In this document: piece by piece, positions 7,711 to 14,608 of the stretch
Position numbering within the stretch: the stretch's first letter is position 1
Layout: each line of letters begins with the position of its first letter
Assembly: GCA_049603835.1 (NCBI GenBank)
Contig: JBMYSZ010000012.1
Location: 1-64,000, forward strand
Direction of reading: 5' to 3'
Source: Mangrovicoccus sp049603835
GTDB taxonomy: Bacteria > Pseudomonadota > Alphaproteobacteria > Rhodobacterales > Rhodobacteraceae
DNA: 64,000 nucleotides
The notes under the pieces: model-generated
The model's database searches: none
Told to the model about the DNA's origin: nothing
The model's input: only the letters and a program-made list of their open reading frames with translations
Translations under genes and position numbers: made by a program

Positions 7711-8277
7711 ATGCAAGATGCAGTGACCCAGAGCGGCTTGGAGCAGAAGTTCTGCCGCTTCGATGACGGGGTCGTGGTGACGGATGGCACCGAGATCGAG
7801 GGCTATGCCAGTCTTTTTGGCTTGGTGGATCAGGGCAATGACCTGGTGGCCAAGGGAGCTTATGCGGCCTCTCTGAAGAAGCTGACCGCTGCAGGACGGC
7901 GGGTAAAGCTGCTTTGGCAACATGACCCGACCCAGCCGATTGGCATATGGGATGAGGTCCGCGAAGACGAGAAGGGCCTTTATGTGAAGGGCCGTCTTCT
8001 GACCGATGTGACCAAGGGGCGGGAAGCGGCGAGCCTGATTGAGGCCGGCGCAATCGATGGGCTTTCCATCGGTTATCGCACCATCCGCGCGGCCAAGGAT
8101 GATCAGGGCCGCCGGGTTCTAAACGAAGTAGAGCTTTGGGAAGTCTCGCTCGTGACTTTCCCAATGTTGCCTGATGCTCGGGTTGGCGCAAAGGCCGATG
8201 ACCCGCAGGATCAGGTCTATACCGAGCTGGCGGATGTCTTTCGTGAGGCCCGCCGCAAATTCGCGGCCAAACAGTAA
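7711..8277 (+). CDS. orfg4: GTA g4, HK97-family prohead protease
   Basis: The capsid maturation protease trims the scaffolding N-terminus of the major capsid protein during head assembly. The 188-aa protein has the family elements EIEGYASLFG, LLWQHDPTQPIG with the catalytic histidine, the nucleophile region GAIDGLSIGYRT with the serine, and LWEVSLVTFPML. The ATG at 7711 follows AAGGG closely. It precedes the capsid gene by 30 bp, the normal order in HK97-like assembly modules. Confidence 0.93.
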   Translation: MQDAVTQSGLEQKFCRFDDGVVVTDGTEIEGYASLFGLVDQGNDLVAKGAYAASLKKLTAAGRRVKLLWQHDPTQPIGIWDEVREDEKGLYVKGRLLTDVTKGREAASLIEAGAIDGLSIGYRTIRAAKDDQGRRVLNEVELWEVSLVTFPMLPDARVGAKADDPQDQVYTELADVFREARRKFAAKQ

Positions 8278-8307
8278 TCCGCGACCCTCACTAAACTTGG
8301 AGTGACC

Positions 8308-9513
8308 ATGACTGAACCTGAGACCAAGGCTCGGGGCGGGAGCGCTATGCCTTCTGCCCAAGGGTCCGCTGCCTATGAGGTCAAAACCGCGCTTGAGGGT
8401 CTGATGGACGACCTGAGCGGCTTTCAGGCCGAAATTAAAACCCAACTCAAAGCAACTGATGAGAGACTGAACATGCTTGACCGTAAAACCGCTCTGGCCG
8501 CCCGCCCTGCACTGGCTGCAACCATGGATCTGAACGCCCCGCATCAGAAAGCCTTTGCTGGCTATCTGCGCTCTGGCGATGAAGATGCGCTGCGTGGCCT
8601 GGAAATGGAAGGCAAGGCGCTGAACACGGCTGCTATGGCTGATGGCGGCTTTCTGGTGGATCCGGTAACCTCCGAGACGATCCAAGGCGCGCTGAACGCG
8701 ACCGCATCGATCCGCTCGATTGCCACTGTGGTGAATGTCGAGGCGTCTTCTTATGACGTGCTGGTCGATCATGACGAGTTCGAATCCGCTTGGGCGTCGG
8801 AAACCGGCAATCTGACCGAGACCTCCACCCCGAAGATCGACCGTATCTCTATCCCGCTGCATGAGCTGAGCGCTTTGCCGAAAGCAAGCCAGCGTCTGCT
8901 GGATGACAGCGCGTTTGACATTGAGACCTGGCTGGCGACCCGTATCGCGGCGAAGTTCTCGCGCTCTGAAGCGGATGCGTTCATCAATGGCGATGGCATC
9001 GACAAGCCGACCGGTTTCCTCAGCTATACTCTGGTTGATAATGACAGCTGGACTTGGGGCAATATCGGCTATGTCTTTACCGGCGCTGCTGGCGATTTCA
9101 ATGGCTCTAACCCGTCGGATGCGATCATCGAGCTGGTCTATGCGCTGGGGGCTGAATATCGCGCCAATGCGACTTTCGTGATGAATTCTAAAACCGCCGG
9201 CGCTGTGCGCAAGATGAAGGACGCTGATGGCCGCTTCTTGTGGGCGGATGGTCTGGCAGCGGCAGAGCCTGCACGCCTGATGGGCTATCCGGTTCTGATC
9301 GCCGAGCAAATGCCGGATATCGCTGATGGTGCGGCTGCGATTGCCTTTGGTGATTTCTCTGCTGGCTACACGATTGCCGAGCGCCCGGATCTGCGGGTTC
9401 TGCGCGATCCCTTCTCTGCAAAGCCGCATGTGCTTTTCTATGCAACCAAGCGTGTGGGCGGTGATGTAAGCGATTACGCGGCCATCAAAGTCCTGCGCTT
9501 CGCGACCTCCTAA
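8308..9513 (+). CDS. orfg5: GTA g5, HK97-fold major capsid protein
   Basis: This is the shell protein of the GTA head. The 401-aa protein has an N-terminal helical delta/scaffold region (about residues 1-100, with EGLMDDLSGFQAEIKTQLKA as a predicted coiled coil) removed by g4 in the family, then the HK97 core beginning near GFLVDPVTSETIQ. The C-terminal stretch DYAAIKVLRFATS is typical. The start is ATG 8308 behind TTGGAG, not GTG 8302. An unusually long 170-bp gap with strong RNA structure follows. Confidence 0.95.
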   Translation: MTEPETKARGGSAMPSAQGSAAYEVKTALEGLMDDLSGFQAEIKTQLKATDERLNMLDRKTALAARPALAATMDLNAPHQKAFAGYLRSGDEDALRGLEMEGKALNTAAMADGGFLVDPVTSETIQGALNATASIRSIATVVNVEASSYDVLVDHDEFESAWASETGNLTETSTPKIDRISIPLHELSALPKASQRLLDDSAFDIETWLATRIAAKFSRSEADAFINGDGIDKPTGFLSYTLVDNDSWTWGNIGYVFTGAAGDFNGSNPSDAIIELVYALGAEYRANATFVMNSKTAGAVRKMKDADGRFLWADGLAAAEPARLMGYPVLIAEQMPDIADGAAAIAFGDFSAGYTIAERPDLRVLRDPFSAKPHVLFYATKRVGGDVSDYAAIKVLRFATS

Positions 9514-9526
9514 GGTCATATGAGAT

Positions 9527-9552
9527 GGCCTCTGTCTGGCAGGGCAGAGGCC
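9527..9552 (+). other. RNA hairpin just after the capsid gene
   Basis: A perfect 8-bp stem GGCCTCTG/CAGAGGCC (9527-9534 with 9545-9552) with a 10-nt loop starts 14 nt after the g5 stop. No U-tract follows, so it is more likely an mRNA-stabilising or processing hairpin that sets capsid dosage than a terminator. Confidence 0.55.
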
Positions 9553-9554
9553 TA

Positions 9555-9659
9555 GGGACGCGCATCCAGAACCAACCAAGTGCGTCCGTGTTGTCTAGCT
9601 GTTCCATCCGTTCGAGCGGCACGGATCGGGTGCGCGTCCCGCACCCATAGACAACATGG
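9555..9659 (+). ncRNA. Predicted three-way-junction RNA between g5 and g6
   Basis: The gap between capsid and g6 encodes a compact fold. P1 is 12 bp (9586-9597 with 9648-9659, one G-U pair). It encloses P2 (9606-9611 with 9621-9626) and P3 (9628-9633 with 9641-9646). Junction linkers are 8, 1 and 1 nt. The segment 9555-9563 is perfectly complementary (9 bp) to 9632-9640 in P3, and 9556-9561 can also pair with 9582-9587, so alternative structures compete. P1 ends 24 nt before the g6 start. It may be a cis-regulatory element; no known family was recognised. Confidence 0.55.
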
Positions 9660-9683
9660 CCACAGATAATCCGGAGATTTGAC

Positions 9684-10283
9684 ATGAGATTGCACGAGCA
9701 AGCCGCCGTGCCCGTTTCCTCTTTGCCGATTACCCTTTTCAAAGAGCATCTACGGCTGGGCACCGGGTTTTCTGGCGATACGGTTCAGGACGCGGTTTTG
9801 GAAAGCTTTCTACGCGCCGCGCTATCTGCGATTGAGGCGCGCACGGGCAAAGCTTTGCTGTCGCGGACCTTTATCTGGCGATTGCCGGAATGGCGGTCGC
9901 GGGATCATCAGCCAATGCCTTTGGCACCTGTGAACTCCCTGTCTTGGGGCAAGCTGGTGGCAAAGGATAACAGCGAGACCGCTGTTGATCTGAATGATCT
10001 GGCCTTGGAGCCATGTTCGCAACGTCCGATTTTGCGGTCGGTGAAGGGATACCTGCCGGGGATCCCAGATTTCGGCTATTTCGAGCTGGGCTTTGACGCG
10101 GGCTTTAGCGCGGATTGGGCAGGCATGCCCGCGGATCTGGCCCAGGCGGTGATGCTGCTGGCGGCCTATTACTATGAGCATCGCAGCGATGTTTCGGCCA
10201 ATGATGGCAATATGCCCTTTGGGGTTACGAGCCTCATTGGTCGCTACCGCACAGTGCGGATCCTTGGGGGGAGTGCGGCGTGA
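9684..10283 (+). CDS. orfg6: GTA g6, head-tail connector adaptor
   Basis: The 199-aa protein matches the position and length of g6, the adaptor ring that binds under the portal in the R. capsulatus GTA particle. Visible features are the helical N-terminus (LPITLFKEHLRLGTGF), SFLRAALSAIEARTGKALLSR, and AQAVMLLAAYYYEHR near the C-terminus, all typical of phage gp6-like connectors. ATG 9684 is preceded by GGAG with 8-nt spacing. The next gene starts at GTG 10280, overlapping the stop by 4 nt. Confidence 0.88.
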   Translation: MRLHEQAAVPVSSLPITLFKEHLRLGTGFSGDTVQDAVLESFLRAALSAIEARTGKALLSRTFIWRLPEWRSRDHQPMPLAPVNSLSWGKLVAKDNSETAVDLNDLALEPCSQRPILRSVKGYLPGIPDFGYFELGFDAGFSADWAGMPADLAQAVMLLAAYYYEHRSDVSANDGNMPFGVTSLIGRYRTVRILGGSAA

Positions 10284-10618
10284 GCAGTCCCTCCCTTACT
10301 CGAAAATTAGAGCTGCAAACCGCTAGTCGCATCGCGGATGGGGCGGGCGGATTTTCTGAGGCTTGGCAGACGCTCGGCACGCTTTGGGCTGATGTCAAAC
10401 CTCGGGCAGGGCGCTCTGCGGCATTGGGGGAGGTGGCCGTGTCCACAGCCACCCATGGCATCACAGTGCGCGGCGCTCCGGTTGGGGCGCCGTCCCGACC
10501 AACCCCATCGCAGCGGTTTTTGGATGGTGTGCGGGCCTTTCGCATCGTTTCGGTCACCGAAGCAGATCGCAATGGGCATTACCTGCTGTGCCAAACCGTT
10601 GAGGAGACAGCCACATGA
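10280..10618 (+). CDS. orfg7: GTA g7, head-tail joining stopper protein
   Basis: The 112-aa protein is of the phage head-tail joining type, with SRIADGAGGFSEAWQTLGTLWADVKP near the start and VRAFRIVSVTEADRNGHYLLC at the end. In GTA particles this is the stopper that seals DNA below the adaptor. It begins with GTG inside the g6 stop (GTGA) and its own stop overlaps the g8 ATG (ATGA). The assignment rests on synteny plus family-like sequence. Confidence 0.88.
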   Translation: MSSPSLTRKLELQTASRIADGAGGFSEAWQTLGTLWADVKPRAGRSAALGEVAVSTATHGITVRGAPVGAPSRPTPSQRFLDGVRAFRIVSVTEADRNGHYLLCQTVEETAT

Positions 10619-11016
10619 GCTATGCGGTTTCTCCGGCATTGCAAAAGGCAGTCTACGCCGCCTTGACCAATTATGCAGGGCTGTCCGGAACGGAGATTTT
10701 CGATGCTCCGCCCCAGGGGCAGGTTCCACCGCTTTATATCGCTTTGGGGCCTGAGGATGTGAGCGACCGCTCCGATGCCAGCTCTAGCGGCGCGGTGCAT
10801 CGTTTGATCATCAGTGTGGTCAATCAGTCGGCCAGTTTTCACGCCCTCAAAAGCGTTGCGGCGGAGGTCTCGGATTGCCTGCATGATGCACAGCTGACCC
10901 TGGACCGAGGACGGCTGACCTCACTGACATTTCTGAAGGCGCGCGCGCGGCGTGCCTCGGCCAATGAAACGCGGCGGATCGATCTATGGTTCCGGGCCGC
11001 AGTTGAAGACATCTGA
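10615..11016 (+). CDS. orfg8: GTA g8, tail terminator (DUF3168)
   Basis: The 133-aa DUF3168-type protein forms the ring that caps the tail tube and joins it to the connector. Recognisable parts are LQKAVYAALTNYAGL at the N-terminus, PPLYIALGPEDV, HRLIISVVNQSASFHALKSVAAEVSDCL in the centre, and the basic ARARRASANETRRIDLWFRA close to the end. It starts with ATG overlapping the g7 stop. Confidence 0.88.
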   Translation: MSYAVSPALQKAVYAALTNYAGLSGTEIFDAPPQGQVPPLYIALGPEDVSDRSDASSSGAVHRLIISVVNQSASFHALKSVAAEVSDCLHDAQLTLDRGRLTSLTFLKARARRASANETRRIDLWFRAAVEDI

Positions 11017-11033
11017 CAGACGGAGTGACGGAT

Positions 11034-11447
11034 ATGGCGGCCCAAAATGGCAAGGATCTTTTGATCAAGATCGATTATGACGGCGCGGGCGATTTTCAGA
11101 CCCTGGCGGGTTTGCGCGCAACGCGGCTGAGCTTCAATGCTGAGCAAGTGGATGTAACCAATCTCGAAAGCACCAATGGCTGGCGCGAATTGCTGGCCGG
11201 GGCGGGGATGAAATCAGCCTCGATTTCGGGGTCGGGCGTTTTCAAAGATGACCAGACCGATGAAAAGGCTCGCGCGGTTTTCTTCAATGGTGATATCCCG
11301 GCTTTCCAAGTGATCGTCCCGGATTTTGGCATTGTCGAAGGTCCGTTCCAGATCACCTCGATCGAATATTCCGGCTCTTATAATGGCGAAGCAACCTATG
11401 AGCTGGCCATGGCCTCGGCGGGCTCGCTGAGCTTCACGGCGATCTAA
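11034..11447 (+). CDS. orfg9: GTA g9, major tail tube protein
   Basis: The 137-aa protein is a TP901-1-type major tail protein that stacks as rings to form the tail tube. It shows NGKDLLIKIDYDG, LAGLRATRLSFNAEQVDVTN and the C-terminal GPFQITSIEYSGSYNGEATYELAMASAGSL. The start ATG 11034 gives the usual MAAQNGKD N-terminus with GGAG 8 nt upstream; GTG 11025 is in frame but less likely. Its stop overlaps the g10 start codon by one base. Confidence 0.93.
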   Translation: MAAQNGKDLLIKIDYDGAGDFQTLAGLRATRLSFNAEQVDVTNLESTNGWRELLAGAGMKSASISGSGVFKDDQTDEKARAVFFNGDIPAFQVIVPDFGIVEGPFQITSIEYSGSYNGEATYELAMASAGSLSFTAI

Positions 11448-11767
11448 TGGCCAATCCTTGGACAGGCGAAGTGCGGCTGGTCATCGATGGCGAGCCGCAT
11501 TTGCTGAAGCTAACCTTGGGGGCTTTGGCCGAGCTCGAAGCGGATCTGGGCGAAGATAATCTTCTAAACCTGGTGCAACGCTTCGAGAGCCAAGCCTTTT
11601 CCACCCGTGATGTCCTGGCGCTGATTGTGGCTGGGCTTCGTGGTGGCGGCTGGCAGGGCAAGGGCGCGGATCTGCTGAAGGCAGAGATTGCGGGTGGACC
11701 GATTGAAGCCGCGCGTGTGGCCGCGCAGCTTTTGGCGCGGGCTTTTACCGTTCCAGAAAGCGCCTGA
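11447..11767 (+). CDS. orfg10: GTA g10, tail assembly chaperone-like protein
   Basis: The 106-aa protein lies between tube and tape-measure genes, where phages encode tail assembly chaperones. It belongs to the GTA-family small proteins with the core VIDGEPHLLKLTLGALAELEADLG and a helical C-terminal half. It probably coats the tape measure during tail assembly together with g10.1. Unlike lambda G/GT there is no obvious frameshift site; g10.1 has its own ATG 2 nt after the g10 stop. Confidence 0.82.
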   Translation: MANPWTGEVRLVIDGEPHLLKLTLGALAELEADLGEDNLLNLVQRFESQAFSTRDVLALIVAGLRGGGWQGKGADLLKAEIAGGPIEAARVAAQLLARAFTVPESA

Positions 11768-11768
11768 G

Positions 11769-11978
11769 ATGGCGGGGCTCGATTGGCCCGGTTTGATGCG
11801 GGCGGGCATGCATGGGCTTCGCCTACACCCGGCGGAGTTCTGGGCGCTGACCCCGGCCGAGCTGATGCTGATGCTGGGCCATACGGGCGGCAAAGCGATG
11901 ATGGATCGGGCGGGGCTAGAAGAGCTGCTCGCCCGTTTCCCCGATAAGCCTAAAGGTGGATCTGATGACAAGCAGTGA
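11769..11978 (+). CDS. GTA g10.1, second tail assembly chaperone-like protein
   Basis: The 69-aa protein (DUF2376-like) has the recognisable core HGLRLHPAEFWALTPAELM. It matches the small ORF g10.1 found in R. capsulatus-type GTAs and is annotated in many phages as a tail assembly chaperone. ATG 11769 follows the g10 stop after one base. A longer frame opening from 11688 overlaps g10 and is not supported. It overlaps g11 by 14 nt. Confidence 0.78.
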   Translation: MAGLDWPGLMRAGMHGLRLHPAEFWALTPAELMLMLGHTGGKAMMDRAGLEELLARFPDKPKGGSDDKQ

Positions 11979-12627
11979 GAATTTGGACGATTTCACCGAT
12001 CAGGTGAATGCGCTTGAGGATAGTCTGGCCAGCACGCAAGTGGTTGCTTCGACCTTCGCCGGTGAGCTTGAGCAGATGAAGATCACCGTGGCCGATACGG
12101 GCAAGCAGGTCAAAAGCCTGTCATCTGGGATCAGCCGCGGGCTGCGCAGCGCCTTTGATGGGCTGATTTTCGATGGAATGAAAGCCTCGGACGCCATGCG
12201 CCAAGTGGGGGAGTCGATCATCAATTCGGCCTATTCCTCGGCGGTTTCTCCGGTGACCAAACATGTGGGCCAAGCTTTAGGGGGCGGGTTGGAAAGCCTG
12301 CTTTCGGGCGCGATGCCTTTTGCCAAGGGAGGCAGCTTTTCCCAGGGCAAGGTGATGCCCTTTGCGAAAGGTGGCGTCGTGTCCAGCCCAACCTATTTCC
12401 CCATGCGCGGGGCGACGGGGCTGATGGGCGAGGCAGGGCCCGAAGCGATCATGCCGCTGACCCGTGGCGCTGATGGCAGTTTGGGCGTGCGCAGCGCCGG
12501 TGGTGGCCGTCCGGTCAGTGTGACCATGAATATCTCCACCCCTGATGCGCAAAGTTTTCAACGCAGCCAAGGCCAGGTCGCGAGCCAAATGCAACGCGCC
12601 ATCGCCCGTGGCCAGCGCAATCGTTAA
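11965..12627 (+). CDS. orfg11: GTA g11, tape measure protein
   Basis: The 220-aa protein is a short tape measure that sets tail length and would be released with DNA. The N-terminal half is helical. The C-terminal half carries the phage lambda-family signature AFAKGG-type repeats (MPFAKGGSFSQGKVMPFAKGG, about residues 115-135) and GLMGEAGPEAIMPL. Its shortness fits a short GTA tail. The start is ATG 11965 preceded by AAAGGTGGA; GTG 11956 is a weaker alternative. Confidence 0.88.
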   Translation: MTSSENLDDFTDQVNALEDSLASTQVVASTFAGELEQMKITVADTGKQVKSLSSGISRGLRSAFDGLIFDGMKASDAMRQVGESIINSAYSSAVSPVTKHVGQALGGGLESLLSGAMPFAKGGSFSQGKVMPFAKGGVVSSPTYFPMRGATGLMGEAGPEAIMPLTRGADGSLGVRSAGGGRPVSVTMNISTPDAQSFQRSQGQVASQMQRAIARGQRNR

Positions 12628-12645
12628 TCCGAAGGAGACCGTAAT

Positions 12646-13278
12646 ATGGCGTTTCATGAAGTGAGATTTCCCGCAAATCTGAGCTTTGGCTCTATGGGCG
12701 GTCCTGAGCGGCGGGCCGAAGTTGTGACGCTGGCAAATGGTTTTGAGGAGCGCAACACTCCTTGGGCCCATTCGCGGCGGCGCTATGATGCGGGGCTTGG
12801 AATGCGGTCGCTCGATGATATCGAAACCTTGATCGCCTTTTTTGAAGCGCGGCAGGGGCAGGTCTATGGCTTTCGCTGGAAAGACTGGTCTGACTACAAA
12901 AGCACCGCGCCCACAAATGATATCCAAGCCTTTGATCAGGTGATTGGCACTGGCGATGGGAGTACTCAGGTTTTTCAGCTGAGCAAACTCTATGTGTCGG
13001 GCAGTCATAGCTATAGCCGCCCCATTACCAAGCCGGTCGCGCAAACTGTGCAGGTTGCGGTTGGCTCGGAAGTTCAAACTGAGGGGCTGCATTACTCTTT
13101 GGATGAGAGCACCGGGACTATCGCATTTCTGATCGCTCCGGCGGCTGGTGTTGCGGTTCGGGCGGGTTTCGAATTCGATGTGCCTGTGCGGTTTGATACG
13201 GATCGCATCGCCACTTCGGTGGCCGGGTTCCAAGCAGGCGATGTGCCGGATGTGCCGATTGTAGAGGTTCGGGTCTGA
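12646..13278 (+). CDS. orfg12: GTA g12, distal tail protein (DUF2460)
   Basis: The 210-aa DUF2460 protein forms the distal tail ring in GTA particles and joins the tube to the baseplate. Typical stretches are FHEVRFPANLSFGSMGGPER, ERNTPWAHSRRRYDAG, LIAFFEARQGQVYGFRWKDW and the C-terminal DVPDVPIVEVRV. It begins with ATG 12646 behind a clear GGAGA site. Its last base is the first base of the g13 ATG. Confidence 0.92.
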   Translation: MAFHEVRFPANLSFGSMGGPERRAEVVTLANGFEERNTPWAHSRRRYDAGLGMRSLDDIETLIAFFEARQGQVYGFRWKDWSDYKSTAPTNDIQAFDQVIGTGDGSTQVFQLSKLYVSGSHSYSRPITKPVAQTVQVAVGSEVQTEGLHYSLDESTGTIAFLIAPAAGVAVRAGFEFDVPVRFDTDRIATSVAGFQAGDVPDVPIVEVRV

Positions 13279-14162
13279 TGGCGATGAATCAAGGCCTGCT
13301 GGATCACATGGCGACGGGGAACACGACCCTGTGCCGGTGTTGGCTTATCCAGCGCAAAGACGGGATGGTCTTGGGCTTTACCGATCACGATATCGATCTG
13401 AGCTTTAATGGAGTGGTGTTCAAAGCCGGGACGGGGCTTTCGGCGCAGGCATTGCAGCAGACTACAGGCCTTTCGGTGGATAACACCGAAGCTTTGGGTG
13501 CGCTCAGCGATATCGGAATTTCCGAAACGGATCTGAAAGCGGGGCGTTTTGATGGCGCCTCGATTGAGGTGTATCTGGTCAATTGGAAAAATCTCAGCCA
13601 GCGCGATGTGCAGTTTCAGGGCTCGCTGGGCGAGGTGCAATCGGGCGGCGGAGGCTTTAGCGTCGAGCTGCGCGGATCAACCGATAAGCTGAACCAACCG
13701 CAGGGGCGGGTCTTTGCGCGGAACTGCACTGCGGTCTTGGGCAATGCGGCTTGCGGTGTGGATCTGATGAGCACCGCCTATCGGGTTGAGACCGATTTGG
13801 TGCGCATCGATAGCCCGACCCAATTGGTGTTCACCGGCGTTAGCGGTTTTGCGGCACAGCATTTTGAGCGCGGGCGTCTGACTGTTTTGGATGGCGCGGC
13901 GAAGGATCTTTTCTCGATGATCAAATCGGACCGCGTGATCGGAGCGGAGCGCCGGGTGGAGCTGTGGCAGGAATTGCGCGGCGAGATTGCTTTGGGCGAC
14001 CGGGTACGTCTGCAAGCAGGCTGCGATAAGAAGCAGACCACCTGCAAAAACAAATTCGGAAATTTCGCGAATTTTCGCGGCTTTCCGCATATTCCGGGCG
14101 AAGATTGGCTGACCGCTTATCCCCGCCGTGGCGGTGCAAATAACGGTGGGAGTCGGTACTAA
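13278..14162 (+). CDS. orfg13: GTA g13, baseplate hub protein (DUF2163)
   Basis: The 294-aa DUF2163 protein is the hub of the GTA baseplate. Visible hallmarks are LCRCWLIQRKDGMVLGFTDH at the start and the cysteine-containing C-terminal half with NCTAVLGNAACGVDL and QAGCDKKQTTCKNKFGNFANFRG. In R. capsulatus particles the hub is reported to bind an iron-sulfur cluster, and the Cys-rich C-terminus agrees with that. It is coupled to both neighbours by one-base stop-start overlaps. Confidence 0.92.
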   Translation: MAMNQGLLDHMATGNTTLCRCWLIQRKDGMVLGFTDHDIDLSFNGVVFKAGTGLSAQALQQTTGLSVDNTEALGALSDIGISETDLKAGRFDGASIEVYLVNWKNLSQRDVQFQGSLGEVQSGGGGFSVELRGSTDKLNQPQGRVFARNCTAVLGNAACGVDLMSTAYRVETDLVRIDSPTQLVFTGVSGFAAQHFERGRLTVLDGAAKDLFSMIKSDRVIGAERRVELWQELRGEIALGDRVRLQAGCDKKQTTCKNKFGNFANFRGFPHIPGEDWLTAYPRRGGANNGGSRY

Positions 14163-14608
14163 TGGGCCAAATATCTGAGCGGGTCGTCACCATTGCGCGG
14201 CGTTGGATTGGCACGCCTTATCACCACCAAGCCGCGTGTGAGGGGGCAGGCTGCGATTGTCTGGGCCTTATTCGCGGGGTTTGGTGCGAGCTTTATGGGG
14301 CGGAGCCCGAGACCCCGCCGGCTTACACTGCTGATTGGTCTGAGCCGCAGCGGGTTGAAGCGCTTTGGGAGGCTGCGAAACGTCATTTACGCTCGAAGCC
14401 TTTAGACGCGGCGGCGCTGGGCGATGTGGTTTTGTTCCGAATGCGCGATGGCATGGTGGCCAAGCATTTGGGCATTCAGGGCCAAGTGGGCGACACGGCA
14501 AGTGTTATTCATGCCTATCAAGGCCATGGGGTGGTTGAGAGCCCTCTAACCCAACCTTGGAAGCGCCGAATAGTGGCGCGTTTTGAATTTCCTGAGGAGA
14601 CTGTCTGA
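14162..14608 (+). CDS. orfg14: GTA g14, NlpC/P60-family cell-wall peptidase
   Basis: The 148-aa peptidase of the tail tip is thought to open the recipient's peptidoglycan. The catalytic cysteine is in AGCDCLGLIRGVW (about residues 27-39), and the histidine region is MVAKHLGIQ with a later VIHAYQGHGVVE. An opening IARRWIGTPYHHQA is standard for the phage NlpC/P60 group. It overlaps g13 and g15 by one base each. Confidence 0.93.
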   Translation: MGQISERVVTIARRWIGTPYHHQAACEGAGCDCLGLIRGVWCELYGAEPETPPAYTADWSEPQRVEALWEAAKRHLRSKPLDAAALGDVVLFRMRDGMVAKHLGIQGQVGDTASVIHAYQGHGVVESPLTQPWKRRIVARFEFPEETV

